Origin: Amphibalanus amphitrite
Taxonomy: Eukaryota > Arthropoda > Thecostraca > Balanomorpha > Balanidae
Direction: 5' to 3'
NCBI RefSeq assembly: GCF_019059575.1
Contig: NW_024881504.1
Span: forward strand, 744,001 to 808,000
Length of the DNA stretch: 64,000 nt
Shown: one piece after another, positions 21,290-32,610 of the stretch
Position numbering within the stretch: the stretch's first letter is position 1
How the letters are laid out: every line of letters begins with the position of its first letter
Notes under the pieces: generated by a model
The model's input: only the letters and a program-made list of their open reading frames with translations
What the model was told of the DNA's origin: nothing
Databases searched by the model: none
Position numbers and translations under genes: made by a program

Positions 21290-22074
21290 GGGTGAAGTCG
21301 TATAAGAGTACGCACTTAGTGGATTTCTTGCTCTCATTTGTTTAATATTTGAAAGAAAGAACTCGCAAATATGGAATATTAACCCTCGCCGGACCTATTG
21401 GTTTTCTACATACGCGCCGGCAGAGGGGGGGGGGGGCGGGTACGACCCCCCCTCGCCGTTTCGCCCCTGGTGGAGCTAGCGCGTCGCAGAAAAAACGAGC
21501 GTGTGCGCCGTTACGAGACGCAGAGATTGGTACCCGATTTTAAGGTCCTAGGTCAACCGGTGACCTCTGAGGTCAGGTCAATTGCCCCAAGGTACGGTTC
21601 AGTTTTTGGTGAATAACTTCGCAAAAAACGGCCGCAGAGCGCCGATTTTGGCAGCATCGTGTTTGTCTCGCTCAGGCGCGTCGAATGATATACTTTTTGT
21701 CCGGGTCAGGTCAACTTGGGGTGTTGACCTCAGGTCAAGGTCAGGTCAGCACCCCCAGGTCACGAAGTTGGTCGAAAGAGGTCATGTTGCATATCATTCG
21801 ATTCGGCAGGTCTTCCTGAGTCCATTGGTGGCTTTCCCGACTCGCTAGCTCAATTTGATCAAGAGTTATTGACGAAAAACCATGGGTGTAGTTTTCCAAA
21901 AATCATTGGGGGTGCTCAATAGCTTTCAGAAAGGCATGCCATAGTTTTTGTAGCTTTTTTTAGCTGTTCTTTTTTACTGTAGCCATCAGGCATCATGCAA
22001 GAAATGATGTTAAATCGGTTCGAGAGCTTGTTTTAATAGCGCCACTGTAAAACAATTTTGGCTCACCCAATGCA

Positions 22075-22400
22075 TTAACCCGCGCGGGGCTGGGGTCTCC
22101 AGCCGAACGCGCGGGGCTGGGGGGATAAATTTTACTCCCTGTTATCTCCCGAACTAATGGTCCGATTTGGAAAATTCAAACGCCAATCGAAAGATCTCAT
22201 CACGAATAAGTAAAAACATGTACTTAATTTAAAGTTTGAGGTCAAGGTCAAGGTCAGGTCAAGGGTGCAAATTGCAAGTTTCTACAGTATCGGCCTTGCA
22301 CCGTATAGTTGTCGAAGAATGGAGTCATGGACTGAGACTGATTGCCCAAAAAGTGTTTGGGCCTGACCTTGGCCATAAGTTTGGCAGGCCAGATTTTGTA
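22075..22400 (+). mobile_element. TTAA foldback element, family A, fragment
   Basis: It starts TTAACCCGCGCGGGGCTGG, followed by the second word ACGCGCGGGGCTGG. It matches the complement of 2050-2372 and breaks off near 22400 with no right terminus. Its C-run is shortened. Confidence 0.75.
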
Positions 22401-22479
22401 CTGGACCATTTTGAGTCAACTTTGAGAAATACATAACGTACAACGGTGGTAAAATCGTTGCTATAGGTATAACACAGTT

Positions 22480-23050
22480 TACCCGCTCCGGGTGTGAGGG
22501 AGGGATGTGGATTGTGGGGCAATGAGTGCACTGACGTGGCGCCCTCGGAGGGCCGGTATGGGATTAAAGCTCAGCTACACTAAGGGCTTGTGTGGTGCCT
22601 TCAGTTATCGGTGGCACCCTCAGAATCACTGGCGTAGGGCCCTCAGAGCCGCCGGGAAGGGAGGCACCGGTGTGGGGCCGCCATGCAGGTGCCGGTGTGG
22701 GCGATCAGAGGTGCTAGTGTGATTCTCTCAGAGGCGCCGATGAGTGTCATAACAGGCGTTGCTCCGGGCCCTCATAGACGTTGGTGTAGAGCCGTTACAG
22801 ACGGGTGTGGGGCCTTTAGAGCTGCTGACGCGAACTCTCTACAAGTCGGCAGGGGGTCTCAGTGATCGGCAAGGGGTCCTTAGGGCTTAGGCCGGCAGAA
22901 GAAGTCCTGCGGGGTCCTAAGAGACCGGCATGGTACTGTCAGACGCCGGTAGGGCCCTCAGGGTCACCGTTGTGGGGCCCTCAAGTCATCAGTGGGTGGC
23001 CTTTAGATGCACAGGTGTTGGGTGGGTCCTCAGAGCCGCCGATATAGGGC
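22480..23050. repeat. Degenerate GGGCCCTCAGAGCCGCCGGTGTG minisatellite
   Basis: Loose units of about 30-35 bp around GCCCTCAGA and GCCGGTGTGG. Same style as 9930-10620 and 24266-24780. Confidence 0.5.
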
Positions 23051-23051
23051 T

Positions 23052-24265
23052 TTAACCCGCGCCCTGGTGGGGTCTGTTTATAACGCGACCTGGTGGGGGG
23101 GGGGGCTATTTTTTGCCCCCCCCCCCCCCTCGTATCTCCGAAACTACTGGACGGATCCGAAAAATTCAAACGGCGTTCGAAAGGCCTGTCAAATTTGTCG
23201 AGGGAAACCAAATTTTATTGACCTCGGGGTCACCGATGACGTCACAGGTCAGGTCAAAGATGAAATGTTTCACCGTTCACGGGTCTTCTAGGGAATACGC
23301 TATAACACCGAGGAAAACGCATTTTGTCGGGAATCAGCGATAGGGCGTCAGTTGCCTAGTAGATATGTTGCTGTTAGAGGTCACTGGTCATACCAGGTCA
23401 GGTCACAGGTCAGGTCACCAAAGGTCACCAAGGGTCACCACATGAACCCAACTTTACTAAGGTTATGCGATGCATGTTTTATGGCCAGTTTTTGATTTCC
23501 AACTCAATGGTGTTGGTTATAAGACCATCAGGTACGGTTTAGGTCACTTTCTGGTGGAGGTCAGGTCAAGGTCAGGTCAAAAAAGGTCAAATTTCAAAGT
23601 TGATATTTTTGCATAAAATGGGTATTGATTCGATGCAGCTCGTCACGGGGAGTCTAATGGTGGTCTTTGTTTTGCGCTACGAGGTCTAGAATTGCTGAAA
23701 ATTGAGTTTGAAAATTTGACGTCATCAATTTTGAACAGTTTTTTCGCTATAACTTGGCCAAAAAAAGAGGCATCGATCTCAAATTTGGTATGTAGATAGA
23801 AGGCGGTAAGGACTATCACATATATTCCGGTTTTTTCGAAATTCAAAAAAAAATTGGATTTTTTGGCTATTATATTCAAAAAATCTATTTTTTGATTTTT
23901 GGGGGTCAAAATCCAAAAATTTCAAAAATCCGAGATTGCAGTTTTGTAGCCCTGTCCATTCTACAGCTTTTATGTCTGTATCATTTTTCTGTATTTGCAA
24001 AGCTATAGGCCTGACAGCTCTTCCCGCGAAACCCTTTTTTGGGTCGAAAACGGCAGAACATGACGTCACTCTGACGTCATTTCCGGCCAAGCTATCATAG
24101 CCTTTGGAAAATTGTTTGGTCACAATGTGTAAAATTGATGTCCGGGAGGGTACTGAAAGTTTGGTGACGATCGACGCAGTGGTTCTGGAGATATATCGAA
24201 AAGTCTGGAGGGGGGGGGGCAAAAAATAGCCCACCCCCCCCCCCCCCCACCAGGTCGCGGGTTAA
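23052..24265 (+). mobile_element. TTAA foldback element, family J
   Basis: TTAA lies at 23052-23055 and 24262-24265. The left word is CGCCCTGGTGG, repeated as CGACCTGGTGG; the right end is CCACCAGGTCGCGGG. Hairpins of G-run/GCTATTTTTTGCC/C-run type lie at both ends. The interior is nearly the same as family K (GATATTTTTGCATAAAATGGG, TTCGATGCAGCTCGTCACGG). Paired TGACGTCA lies at 24061-24079. Confidence 0.8.
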
Positions 24266-24780
24266 TAGGCACTGGTGTAGACACTCAGAGTTTGGGGGTG
24301 TGAAACCCTCAGAGACACCGGTGTGGGCCCTCATAGGCACCGATGAGGGCCCCACAGTTGCCGTTATGGGCCCTCAGAAAAATAAGTGTGGGACCATCAC
24401 AGGTGGGAAATGCCCCTAGAACTGTCCCCTCATAGGCCGGTAAGACCTCTCAGAGGCCAGTAAAGGCTGAAGCAGACTCTTTCTGCGTTCAGGAAATCGC
24501 ATGCGAGAGCCTATTCAAATACATTGTAATTCCTCTCGCATCAACCGCTCGCGGGAGGTGCGTGCGATTGATGCGAGCGTGCTTCCATGTATTTGAATAG
24601 GCTCTCGCATGCGATTTCCTGACTGCGGAAAGAGTCTGTTTCAGGCTTAACGGGTCTTTGGAGACCACCGGGCACCGAGGTGTCCTTAAAAGCCGCGAGA
24701 GGCCCTCAGAAGTCGGCGTGGGGCCCTTATGGAGACCTTAGTATGGCTATTTAGGGCCCATGAGGTGCTCTAACGAGCCC
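24266..24780. repeat. GGGCCCTCA minisatellite containing a 190-bp foldback MITE
   Basis: Degenerate GTGTGGGCCCTCATAGGCACC-type units flank an inverted repeat at 24461-24650. Confidence 0.5.
24461..24650. mobile_element. Foldback MITE with about 60-bp arms
   Basis: The left arm (from 24461, including AGACTCTTTCTGCG and ATCGCATGCGAGAGCCTATT) is answered by the right arm ending at 24650. The arms differ at only a few positions. The loop (about 24525-24588) holds a second inverted motif (CTCGCATCAA and TTGATGCGAG). Confidence 0.75.
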
Positions 24781-25284
24781 CACGAGGCCCTTCTGAGTAG
24801 AAATATAGCCATCGTTAACCATCAGCGGTCAAATGGCGCCGCAGGGCCTCTCGGACCCGAGGCTCCCTTTGAACTCGATGGGGGGGGGAGGGGGTACGTG
24901 TCCCCTTAGACCCCTAGCTATGCCACTGTTTCATATGCATCATGTCAGGTATTTTAGGCTCGCCCCCCCCCCCCCTCAACTTGAAAATCGTTCCCGGGCC
25001 CCTGATAATATCAGATGTAATGTTAACACAAATGTCATGCATCTTAATTTGTGGTGATTTATTCAATGTATATTCTCTTAGTCACTGAATTGAGTAAGCA
25101 TAGTATTTGCATGATTCACTGGGCTCATTACGGTACTAGGAGATGGACATTCTGATTATTGAGAGCCTTGAGTCAGCTGGGAATGTTTTGAGGAGGCTGG
25201 GGGTGCTTTAAGAAGGCAGGGGGTGCTGAGCTCAGGATTGGGGGTGCTTGAGCACCCACAAAGAGATATAAAGTTACGCTTATG
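24781..25284. other. Right part of the hAT-like element
   Basis: It contains G/C-runs at 24879-24893 and 24963-24975 and three spaced GGGGGTGCT(T) motifs at 25198-25250 next to the right terminus. No gene is visible. Confidence 0.4.
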
Positions 25285-26028
25285 CGAAAAACTAATATGA
25301 CCTTGATGACGTTATAAATGACGTCACGCAAGGTCAACATTGCAAAAGTGACGCATCTAACCTTGCAAGGAGTGCATCAAATCACGATTCTGTGTGCTTG
25401 AGGTAGTTGGAGATCGTTCCCGGCGCCAGAATAGCAGTTTTCATTTTTCCCCATTGACTTATAATGGTGAGGTCACGAAAATGACCTGACCTCATATGAC
25501 CTTTAGGAAAAATCCGAGATATACAAGTTGTGGGACTCATAATGGATACTAGATCCTGCAAGTTTCATTTCCCTCTGACATCTCCTCTGGCAGTGAGGGC
25601 GTTGCGAAGTTGCGACATCTGAAGACCGTGCAGAGGTTCACTTATGACGTCATAGGTCAGTGACCTGACCTGACCCAAAAATGCGGTTTGTGTCAAAAGA
25701 TCCGGCTTGGATCAAAGGTCAGGTATGCCAAGTTTCAGCTCTCTATCACCAGCGTGTTCGGAGCTATCGCGAAAAAACCCTATGGGGGGGCGGCACCCGC
25801 CCCCCCCCCCCCCTCGGCCGGCGAGGGTTAAAGTTCATTGAATTAGCCATCAACCCATGAGGCAACGATCCTTCAGCGTAAATGGAAGTGGTCTAAAACT
25901 GACGTTTTCTGAACCTCTGCTGTTGCGTACTCTTACCACATGGGGTGTGTAAGAGTACGCACGCCAGGCGGGTGGAGTACGCAAGCATATGAACACACTA
26001 ACCTATGCAGCTTGTACTGTCCAAATCC

Positions 26029-27197
26029 TTAACCCGCGCCCCACTGGGGTCTGCGTATAACACGCCCTACTGGGGGGAGGGGCTATTCATAGCCCCCCTC
26101 CTAACTCCGAAACTACTGGGCCAATCGTCAAAATTCAAACGGCGTCTGATAGCCCCGGACAAACTGTCGAACGAAACCTAATTTCATTGACCTCGAGGTC
26201 ACCGATGACGTCACAGGTCAGGTCAAAGTAAAAATTATTAGCATTTTGGCTTGTTCACGTTTTGGGCTCTGGCCGCCGTCTTACAAGTCCGATCAGGCTC
26301 ATTTTTGGTTCACACACTCGTGAACAGATGTTTTAGATACCCTGAGGGTACCAAACTTGTACTTTGATTTTCAGGTCAAGGTCAGGTCATCACAGGTCAC
26401 GAAAATATTATATCATGCCTCGGTCACGTGACACATGTTTTATGGTCCATTTAGGCCAAAGATTTCGGATTTGATGTCGTCTGTGTCATTCGAGGTCATT
26501 TTGAGTCGAATTTAGCTTAGGGTCAGGTCACTTTCAGGTCAAAAAAGGTCAAATTTTGAAGTTAAATTTTTTCAACAAAAAAGGTGTCTATTGGATGCAG
26601 TTTGAGCTCAGGAACACGATGGTGCTATTTATATTGGCGTACGATGTCAAATACGTGCTGAAAAAATTGATTTGAAAAATTAATAATTGTGAATTTTTTG
26701 CAATAATGCGTATAACTTGGCCATTTTTGAAGATATTTAGCTAAAACTTGCTAGAGTTAGTCATAATAACGAGTTCTATCACATATATTCCGGTTTTTTT
26801 CGAAAAGTCAAAAACTTTTTGAAAAAAAAGTAAAAATTTAAATTTTGAAATTCATTATATGAAATTTTCAAAATTTTCACAATTTTGAAAATCCGAGATA
26901 GCAGTTTGATAGCGCAGTTTATTCTGAGTCCTCTCATGCAAAGAAATTGGATCTAGCTTAAAAACTGAGCCCTTGGGAACGATTGCCGTGGTTCAATGTT
27001 TTGCTTCGAAATCGGCCGAACATGACGTCACTCTGACGTCATTTCCGGCCGACCTATGGTAGCTACGAAGTTCAAATTTTGACACAAGGTGTCAAATTGA
27101 TGCAGCCGAAGGTACTGAAAGTTTAGCGTCGATACGTCAAGCGGTTTGGAAGTTATTGCAGAAAAACGGGAGGGGGGGCTATAAATAGCCCCCCAGT
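26029..27197 (+). mobile_element. TTAA foldback element, family B, copy 2 (right terminus lost)
   Basis: TTAA lies at 26029-26032, with CGCCCCACTGGGG then ACGCCCTACTGGGG (double end). It matches B3 in reverse along its whole length. The right end stops inside the terminal word (CCCCCCAGTG/TAACATC near 27197). Paired TGACGTCA lies at 27023-27041. Confidence 0.8.
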
Positions 27198-27711
27198 GTA
27201 ACATCAAACTCAGAAGACATTTTATATAATTCTATTATCCAAAAAGAAAAACATAAAATAAATCCTGCAAATCTATAAATCAAGAAATGATCATGTCATG
27301 CGGTTCGAAAAAGTGTACAATCAAAAGGGAGAATAACTCGTATTTAGAAGAATTTCGGGTACGCGTCTGCCTCACAGTGCTACATTGATGATATAGGTAC
27401 CTACAAAACAAACGTCAATGAGCGATATATTAATAATTTTATATATCTGTATATTCGATATATTGTATAATTCTGCGTACTCTTACCCTCATGAACAGTG
27501 CGTACTCTTACCCTACATGCAATTCGCGCACAAAACAACCCCAAAACATTGTGCAAAACTTCACAAACATAGTATTGCACTGCACAGTATTTCCCCAGAA
27601 AACCTCACAAGTTTCCCACAACAATCACGAAAATATTAGTTTAAACAAACAAAGTAACCAGTACAGACATGCACCTCAAATAGGTATACAGATATGCACA
27701 GATAACTACAG
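27198..27711. other. AT-rich spacer with two GCGTACTCTTACCCT motifs
   Basis: The motifs at 27475 and 27508 belong to the repeated word of the TA-flanked insertion. No gene is visible. Confidence 0.4.
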
Positions 27712-28424
27712 CTAAGGCTGAGCTAGACACGATAAATCAGGACACTGAGTAACAACGCGCATGAGGTATGGAGCCAGGTCTGGGTCCGCCAGAGGGTCGC
27801 GGCTCAGATCGACACCTTGTAGCACAAAACTTGCCCTCATTTCCTCATATATCTTTCTATACATTATAAGGCGAGTAGAGATTGAGCTGATGGATTTTGA
27901 GGGTGATGATGGTATGTCTTGGTGTCCGGCAAAAGAATGGGATGCTGATGGTGTGTCGTAGTCGTGGGTTTCAAGCGCTGGGGATGGTTTCAAGCGCTGG
28001 GCTGTTGGGTTGGATTGAGCTGGTGATCGTGGCTGAGGGAGGGTGTGAGAGAAGTGGGCCTGAGTGTTACGAGTGTCATGGTAAGTCTGTTGTTTCGGTG
28101 TATGATGTGGAGCTGCACGTGGTGGTGAGGTTTGGTTGGCGGGGCTCATGGAGGAGGAATGATCAGCAGAGCCTTTTATTGCTACCGCGTTTCCGCGGAT
28201 GACGGCAATAGAAAAATTTTGCCATAACCAGGCCGTCTCGCGCCTCTCGCCGGTTACTGCTGTGATCCTACGGCCGAGTTCCTGCACTAGGTTGATGGCA
28301 CTGGGGCCAACAACGCCTGATGTTCCGACCGCCAATGGAACGAAAAGGTACTGGGATGATAAGGAGGCGTACCGCTGCACCTTTCGATCCTCTGCGGCCC
28401 GGGCCGCTGATCCTGGGCCCAGTC

Positions 28425-28637
28425 TTACCAAATGCCGTGAATGCGCATTCACGGCATTTGGTAACATTCAAAACTATTCCACATTCACTTATTCATTCGT
28501 TCAGGTAACATTCATAATCATTTACGCTATCAAAATCATTGGACAAGATTAGCTAGATGCAAATAAAAAGGATATATTTGATATATGTGCCGTAAACTCC
28601 GGCCAGTGCTGCCAAATCCTATTTACGGCATTGGTAA
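28425..28637. mobile_element. MITE with a 40-bp perfect palindrome at its left end
   Basis: TTACCAAATGCCGTGAATGC is followed at once by its exact complement (28425-28464). The right end is ACGGCATTGGTAA (to 28637), the complement of the same terminus with one base fewer. It interrupts the retroelement frame. No clear target duplication is visible. Confidence 0.65.
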
Positions 28638-28729
28638 GATTAGGCCCTGGTTTTATTGCCGATTTTGTCAGGCTGCTTTCAGCAAAAGTATCCGTGCATG
28701 TCGCGTCCCAGATCAGGCATTTTCCGCCT

Positions 28730-29646
28730 TTAACCCTCGCCCGCACATGCCATTTTCCCATCCTAGAACGCACATGGGGGGGGGGGTGGTTGCCACCCCC
28801 CCGCGCCATTTCGTTCCTGTTGGAGATAGAGCTTAGCAGTAAAGACCAAAAAGATTCTTTGGGAAGAGACGAATCCAATGATACCCAGTTTTACCTTCTC
28901 AGGTCAGTCATTGACCTTCCAGGTTAGGTCAAACTAAAAAATGTTGCTGTTTTGGGTCACCGTTGGATATCAAGTGCGCTGCTTATCAAATACCAATGAC
29001 GATGCTGTTTTCTGGTGCCAAGCCAGCTAGAACCTCTTTGTCACACTATCCGACCAGAATTTTGCTGCTGAGGTCATTTCAGGTCAAGTTAGGTCAAGGT
29101 CAATTATATGTGTTTGTATGTCTGTGTGTGTCTGTGTGTATACTGATGTGTGCACCGATTGTTTTTGGGTCCATATCACATGAAATCATGATCTGAGAAG
29201 CTTTTACCAAAAATACAGTCAAAAAACTTCACAAAAAGTAAATTCAGCTTGCCTAAAACGCAATTATCTTAGATGACCTAGGTTGACCTTGACCCTGACC
29301 TTGACCCCTGTACATCGTCGAACAACATGTTCCATGATAGGTGGGAGGTAAGACTGGCAAAAAAGGCCGAAATCAGGGTGTCAAAAGCTCACAAGGCCCA
29401 TGGCAAACGCAAGATGTTGAGAATTGGCCATTTGGGTCATGACATGACCTGAAAAACAAGGTCATATCTCCGAAACCAAAAATCACAGATACTTGAAATT
29501 TTCAGTGGACATCAAGAAAGGATAGAGGAGCAGCTATACGAAAAATCAGCCTTCTAGCTCTAAAAATGTTGAGTGCAGAGCAGAAAGACTGCCTGGGGGG
29601 GGGTGGCAACCACCCCCCCCCCCCCCCATGTGCGGGCGAGGGTTAA
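28730..29646 (+). mobile_element. TTAA foldback element, family E, copy 1 (inside retroelement frame)
   Basis: TTAA lies at 28730-28733 and 29643-29646. The left end is CCCTCGCCCGCACATGCC, then GAACGCACATGGGG; the right end is CATGTGCGGGCGAGGG. Hairpins of G-run/TGGTTGCCA/C-run type are at both ends. Removing the element and one TTAA restores an uninterrupted reading frame in the surrounding retroelement (F-P-F-K-G-G-K). A TG-rich microsatellite lies at 29106-29150. Confidence 0.9.
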
Positions 29647-30807
29647 AAGGGAATGTGGTAAGCCCGTCAGGACGCTCGCCGTCACCTCTGTCAAGGCCAG
29701 TAGGCTCGAGAACGGACGGGATGCCAGATGCAGCGAGGCTGCGCTTCACCAAATCGTTCAGCTCGGCATAGCGGGGGAATCGACCAGCACTTTTGCTGCA
29801 GGATAAGGCGTGATGACCCAACCCTAGTTCTATAGTTCTATAGGAGTTCTATAGCCTTGACCCAACCTGTCAACCGGGCGGCTGCATAAGCGACAGGCAT
29901 GAGGCTCACATATAGCGGCGCCAAGACGGAGAGCCACTGCAATTCTTACGGATTCCGGGTCCAAAAGAAGACCGAGGCTGGGGACCGGTACTTCTTGAAG
30001 CCATGCGGCTGTGTGAGGCTGGGTGGCGGCAAGTAAACGAGCTCTGTGGATTTGATTTGTTTCGCGGAGTAACTGTTTGTAGCTAGCCTCCGATGCCAGG
30101 TCGTCCCAAGCCCTCTGCTGTCCTGGCATAGAGGGGTCGGGGAGTGTTGCCTCACCGATTAAAGGGAGGAGTCGGTCAAGCGCAGGTTTCCTGGCCAGTG
30201 TGACATCATACATGTTTCCTAGATTGCAAAGAATTGACGAAACGAGAGAAGATGCCTCAGTCAGAGATGCTAAGTGACAGGGAAGAGCTAAACGTTCGAC
30301 TGATCTAACGCCTAGACCCCCGTACCGCGTGGGGAGGGAAGCCTGTGTCCAAGCTTCGTCTCCTATACTGACATTGCATATGTCTGTGAGCGCCGATCGC
30401 GTAATGGCGTCGATGGCCTGCAGTCCTGTGCTATCTAAGTACATTGGACTGGATCGCAGGAGATATTGCAGTCGGGGCGCTGCTAAGTAGTGGGTTAAAA
30501 AGTATAAGGCCGTATGGGTGTCTAGGGAGAGGATGCGTTTACAGAGTGTTTTAATTATATCTTTGGCGTTGTTTGTGGCAGTGGCTATGCTTGAATCATG
30601 AAGAGGTGAGCCCAGTAGGGTTAGGTTGTGCAAGGGAGTTTCTGTTATACCGGGAAGAGCACTTATAACTTCGTCGATGGTGGTGGCGCATTTATCAGAT
30701 AACCGATTACCCAGAAAGGAGAATTCACATTTTGAACTGTTCAATTCGAGGCCGAACGCATCACGAAAATGTACCTTAACTCAACTGCCAAGTATCAAAA
30801 TTATTGT

Positions 30808-31640
30808 TACGAGCGAGCGAGCGCAGCGAGCGAAGCGAGTCTTTTCAATATAACGGGAAAATCTCAGTATGAGCGGCCCGGCCTGTAACGCTTTTGAGAG
30901 GCTTATATCTCAGCAACCGCTGGACCGATTGGCCTGCGGTCTTTTTTGCTGGGTAGCCCCATCCCTTCTACCCCGTAATTGACTACTTTTGATACATCTC
31001 AGTGACCGTCGTGGCACGTGCCACGTGAAAAGTCAAGGGTGTTCAAGCAGTTTTGCAAAAGTAATGATTTTGAGAGGCCCATATCTCAGCAGCGGCTTGA
31101 GCGATTGTCTTGCGGTAATTTTTATACGGTAGCTGCATCCCTTCTACCAAAAGTCGGGTACTCTTGATCTATGTGAGTGACCCCCACTGCACGTGCAAAA
31201 TACAAAAAGAAGAGGTGCCAAATTTGTTCCCATTTCAGTAACTCGGTAATTACTGGGGCGATTTCGCTGAAACTTGACATACAGGTAGGCACCCACCAGG
31301 CAATGAATTCCCATGTGTTGCGGTTAGGGTGCTACTGCATGTGCACACGTGCAGGGGGCGTTTCCAGATCTCGAGAACGGCTGGGCCGATTGCGCTCAAA
31401 TTCGGTACACGGTTGGGGACCGGTTAGTAGGGTGCCGTGCAAAAGTCATTTTGGACCCCGTTTGCACGTGCACACGTGCAGAATGCCGCTTCCTGATCTC
31501 AGGAACGGCTGGGCCGATTGCGTTCAAATTTGGCACACCGCTAGCGACCGGTTAGAAGGGTGCTTTGCACAAGCCCGTTGGAAGTACCCTTTCGCCCTTC
31601 CGCACGTGCATGGTTCACTATCTCGCTCGCTCGTTCTTCG
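30808..31640. repeat. Repeat block bounded by GAGCGAGCG and CGCTCGCTCG, with about 150-bp diverged tandem units
   Basis: CGAGCGAGCGAGCGCAGCG at 30812 faces CTCGCTCGCTCGTTC at 31622. Between them, diverged units repeat ATATCTCAGCANCSGCTGGACCGATTG, CATCCCTTCTACC and CACGTGC/GCACGTGC blocks (30900, 31080, 31370, 31490). It may be one foldback element; no target duplication was found. Confidence 0.5.
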
Positions 31641-31855
31641 CCCAAAAAGCGTTTTACTGGTATCATAACGCTCGAAAATAACATTCATCGCTTTAAACTC
31701 AACAGCGTCGCCGCACAACGCCCACGTTCCGTTGGTGACAAACACGCACTGGCGGCTTCATGTCACTTCATGAACTGGACAAACCCGCGTTGCTAAGCAA
31801 CCGAAACAGCTGATGCGTACTCTTATCGCCCGCGTCCTCTTACCCGCCCTTACCC
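31641..31855. other. Right part of the TA-flanked insertion
   Basis: It includes GCGTACTCTTA (31815) and CTCTTACCCGCCCTTACCC next to the right TA. No gene is visible. Confidence 0.4.
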
Positions 31856-32462
31856 TACATATGATGCCATTAGAGGTCACTGAAAATACCAGGTCAGGTC
31901 ACAGGTCAGGTCACCAAAGGTCAGCACATAAACCCAACTTTACTGAGGTTGTGCGATGCATGTTTTATGGCCAATTTTTCATTTACAACTCAATGGTGTT
32001 GTTTATAAGACCATCAAGTACGGTTTAGGTCATTTTCTGGTGGGGGTCAGGTCAAGGTCAGGTAAAAAAGGTCAAATTTCAAAGTTGATAGTTTTGCATA
32101 AATTGGGTATTGATTCGATGCAGCTTGTCACAGGAGGTATAATGGTGGTCTTTGTTTTGCGCTACGAGGTCTAGAATTGCTAAAAATTGAGTTTGAAAAT
32201 TTTACGTCATCAATTTTGAACAGTTTATTCGCTATAACTTGACCAAAAAAAAGAGGTATCGATCTCAATTTTGGTATGTGGATAAAAGGCGATAGGAACT
32301 ATCACATATATTCCGTTTTTTCTAAATTCAAAAAAAAACTTTTTGAACTTTTTGGCTGTTATATTCAAAAATATATTTTTTTATTTTGGGGGGTTAAAAT
32401 CCAAAAATTCTAAAAATCCGAGATAGCAGTTTTGTGTTCCTTTTAATTTTACACATCTTATG
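31856..32462 (+). mobile_element. TTAA foldback element, family K, copy 1, interior continuation (right end lost)
   Basis: It resumes at TACATATG and matches K copy 2 and J through AGGTCACTG, ACCAGGTCAGGTCACAGG and GTTGATAGTTTTGCATAA. It breaks off near CTTATGT (32462) before the terminal module. Confidence 0.75.
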
Positions 32463-32610
32463 TTGCCGCTTGTGACAATGCAACTATCGCCAGTACCTCA
32501 CCTTAAAAATCACCCCGTGACGTTACACTAATATTCCACGCATGTGCCACAAGCATGCACACTATGGAAGTGCATGCATTGAACCCCTCTCACCACAATA
32601 ATATACACGA
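32463..32610. other. Short spacer
   Basis: Nothing recognised. Confidence 0.3.

Larger units (their letters stand above)
21881..25284. mobile_element. hAT-like element with 8-bp duplication CGAAAAAC
   Basis: CGAAAAAC at 21873-21880 and 25285-25292 brackets the insertion; the intact I copies have it once. The termini CATGGGTGTAGTTTT and (complement) CATAAGCGTAACTTT are imperfect inverted repeats, followed by GGGGGTGCT motifs on both sides. An 8-bp duplication fits the hAT superfamily. No transposase remains; the interior holds an A fragment, a J element and minisatellite. Confidence 0.75.
21379..25831 (+). mobile_element. TTAA foldback element, family I, copy 2 (split by a hAT-like element)
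   Basis: TTAA lies at 21379-21382 and 25828-25831. The left part, 21379-21880, and right part, 25293-25831, are close matches to the two halves of copy 1. The break falls within GACGAAAAACTAATATG of the intact copy. Confidence 0.85.
27712..30780 (-). pseudogene. Broken non-LTR retrotransposon: RT 3' region, zinc knuckle and nuclease-like C-terminus
   Basis: Read on the minus strand, the remnant starts near 30780 with RDAFGLELNSSKCEF, just after an in-frame stop, so it is 5'-truncated. It continues with TLLGSPL, HTALYFLTHYLAAPRLQYLL, ASLPTRYGGLGVRSVERL and CEPHACRLCSRPVD. A 43-bp insertion of CTATAGAACT repeats between copies of GGTTGGGT (about 29823-29867) shifts the frame. Then come [16 protein letters not shown] and [17 protein letters not shown] element (28730-29646) splits the frame, which resumes as KGGKCLIWDATCTDTFAES. 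A 213-bp MITE (28425-28637) breaks it again. The tail has YASLSSQYLFVPLAVGTSG and GRRITAV and ends at 27712. The C-x-C...H...C then RPD...WDAT order resembles R2-type retroelements with a restriction-like nuclease; clade uncertain. Confidence 0.75.
21288..31857. mobile_element. TA-flanked composite insertion with GTAAGAGTACGC repeats
   Basis: TA at 21288-21289 and 31856-31857 brackets about 10.6 kb that splits K copy 1. The joined flanks read CTAG-TA-CATATG, as in K copy 2 near 34570. The ends are GGGTGAAGTCGTATAAGAGTACGC and, in complement, GGGTAAGGGCGGGTAAGAGG. The word TAAGAGTACGC/GCGTACTCTTA recurs at 21303, 25925, 25951, 27475, 27508 and 31815. Most of the interior is later nested insertions. 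Whether everything inside arrived as one element is inferred. Confidence 0.55.

Noticed and set aside
30808..31640. Protein-coding frame of 163 codons at 31177-31668
   Set aside because: It lies across diverged tandem repeats, and parallel frames show the same words. No domain.
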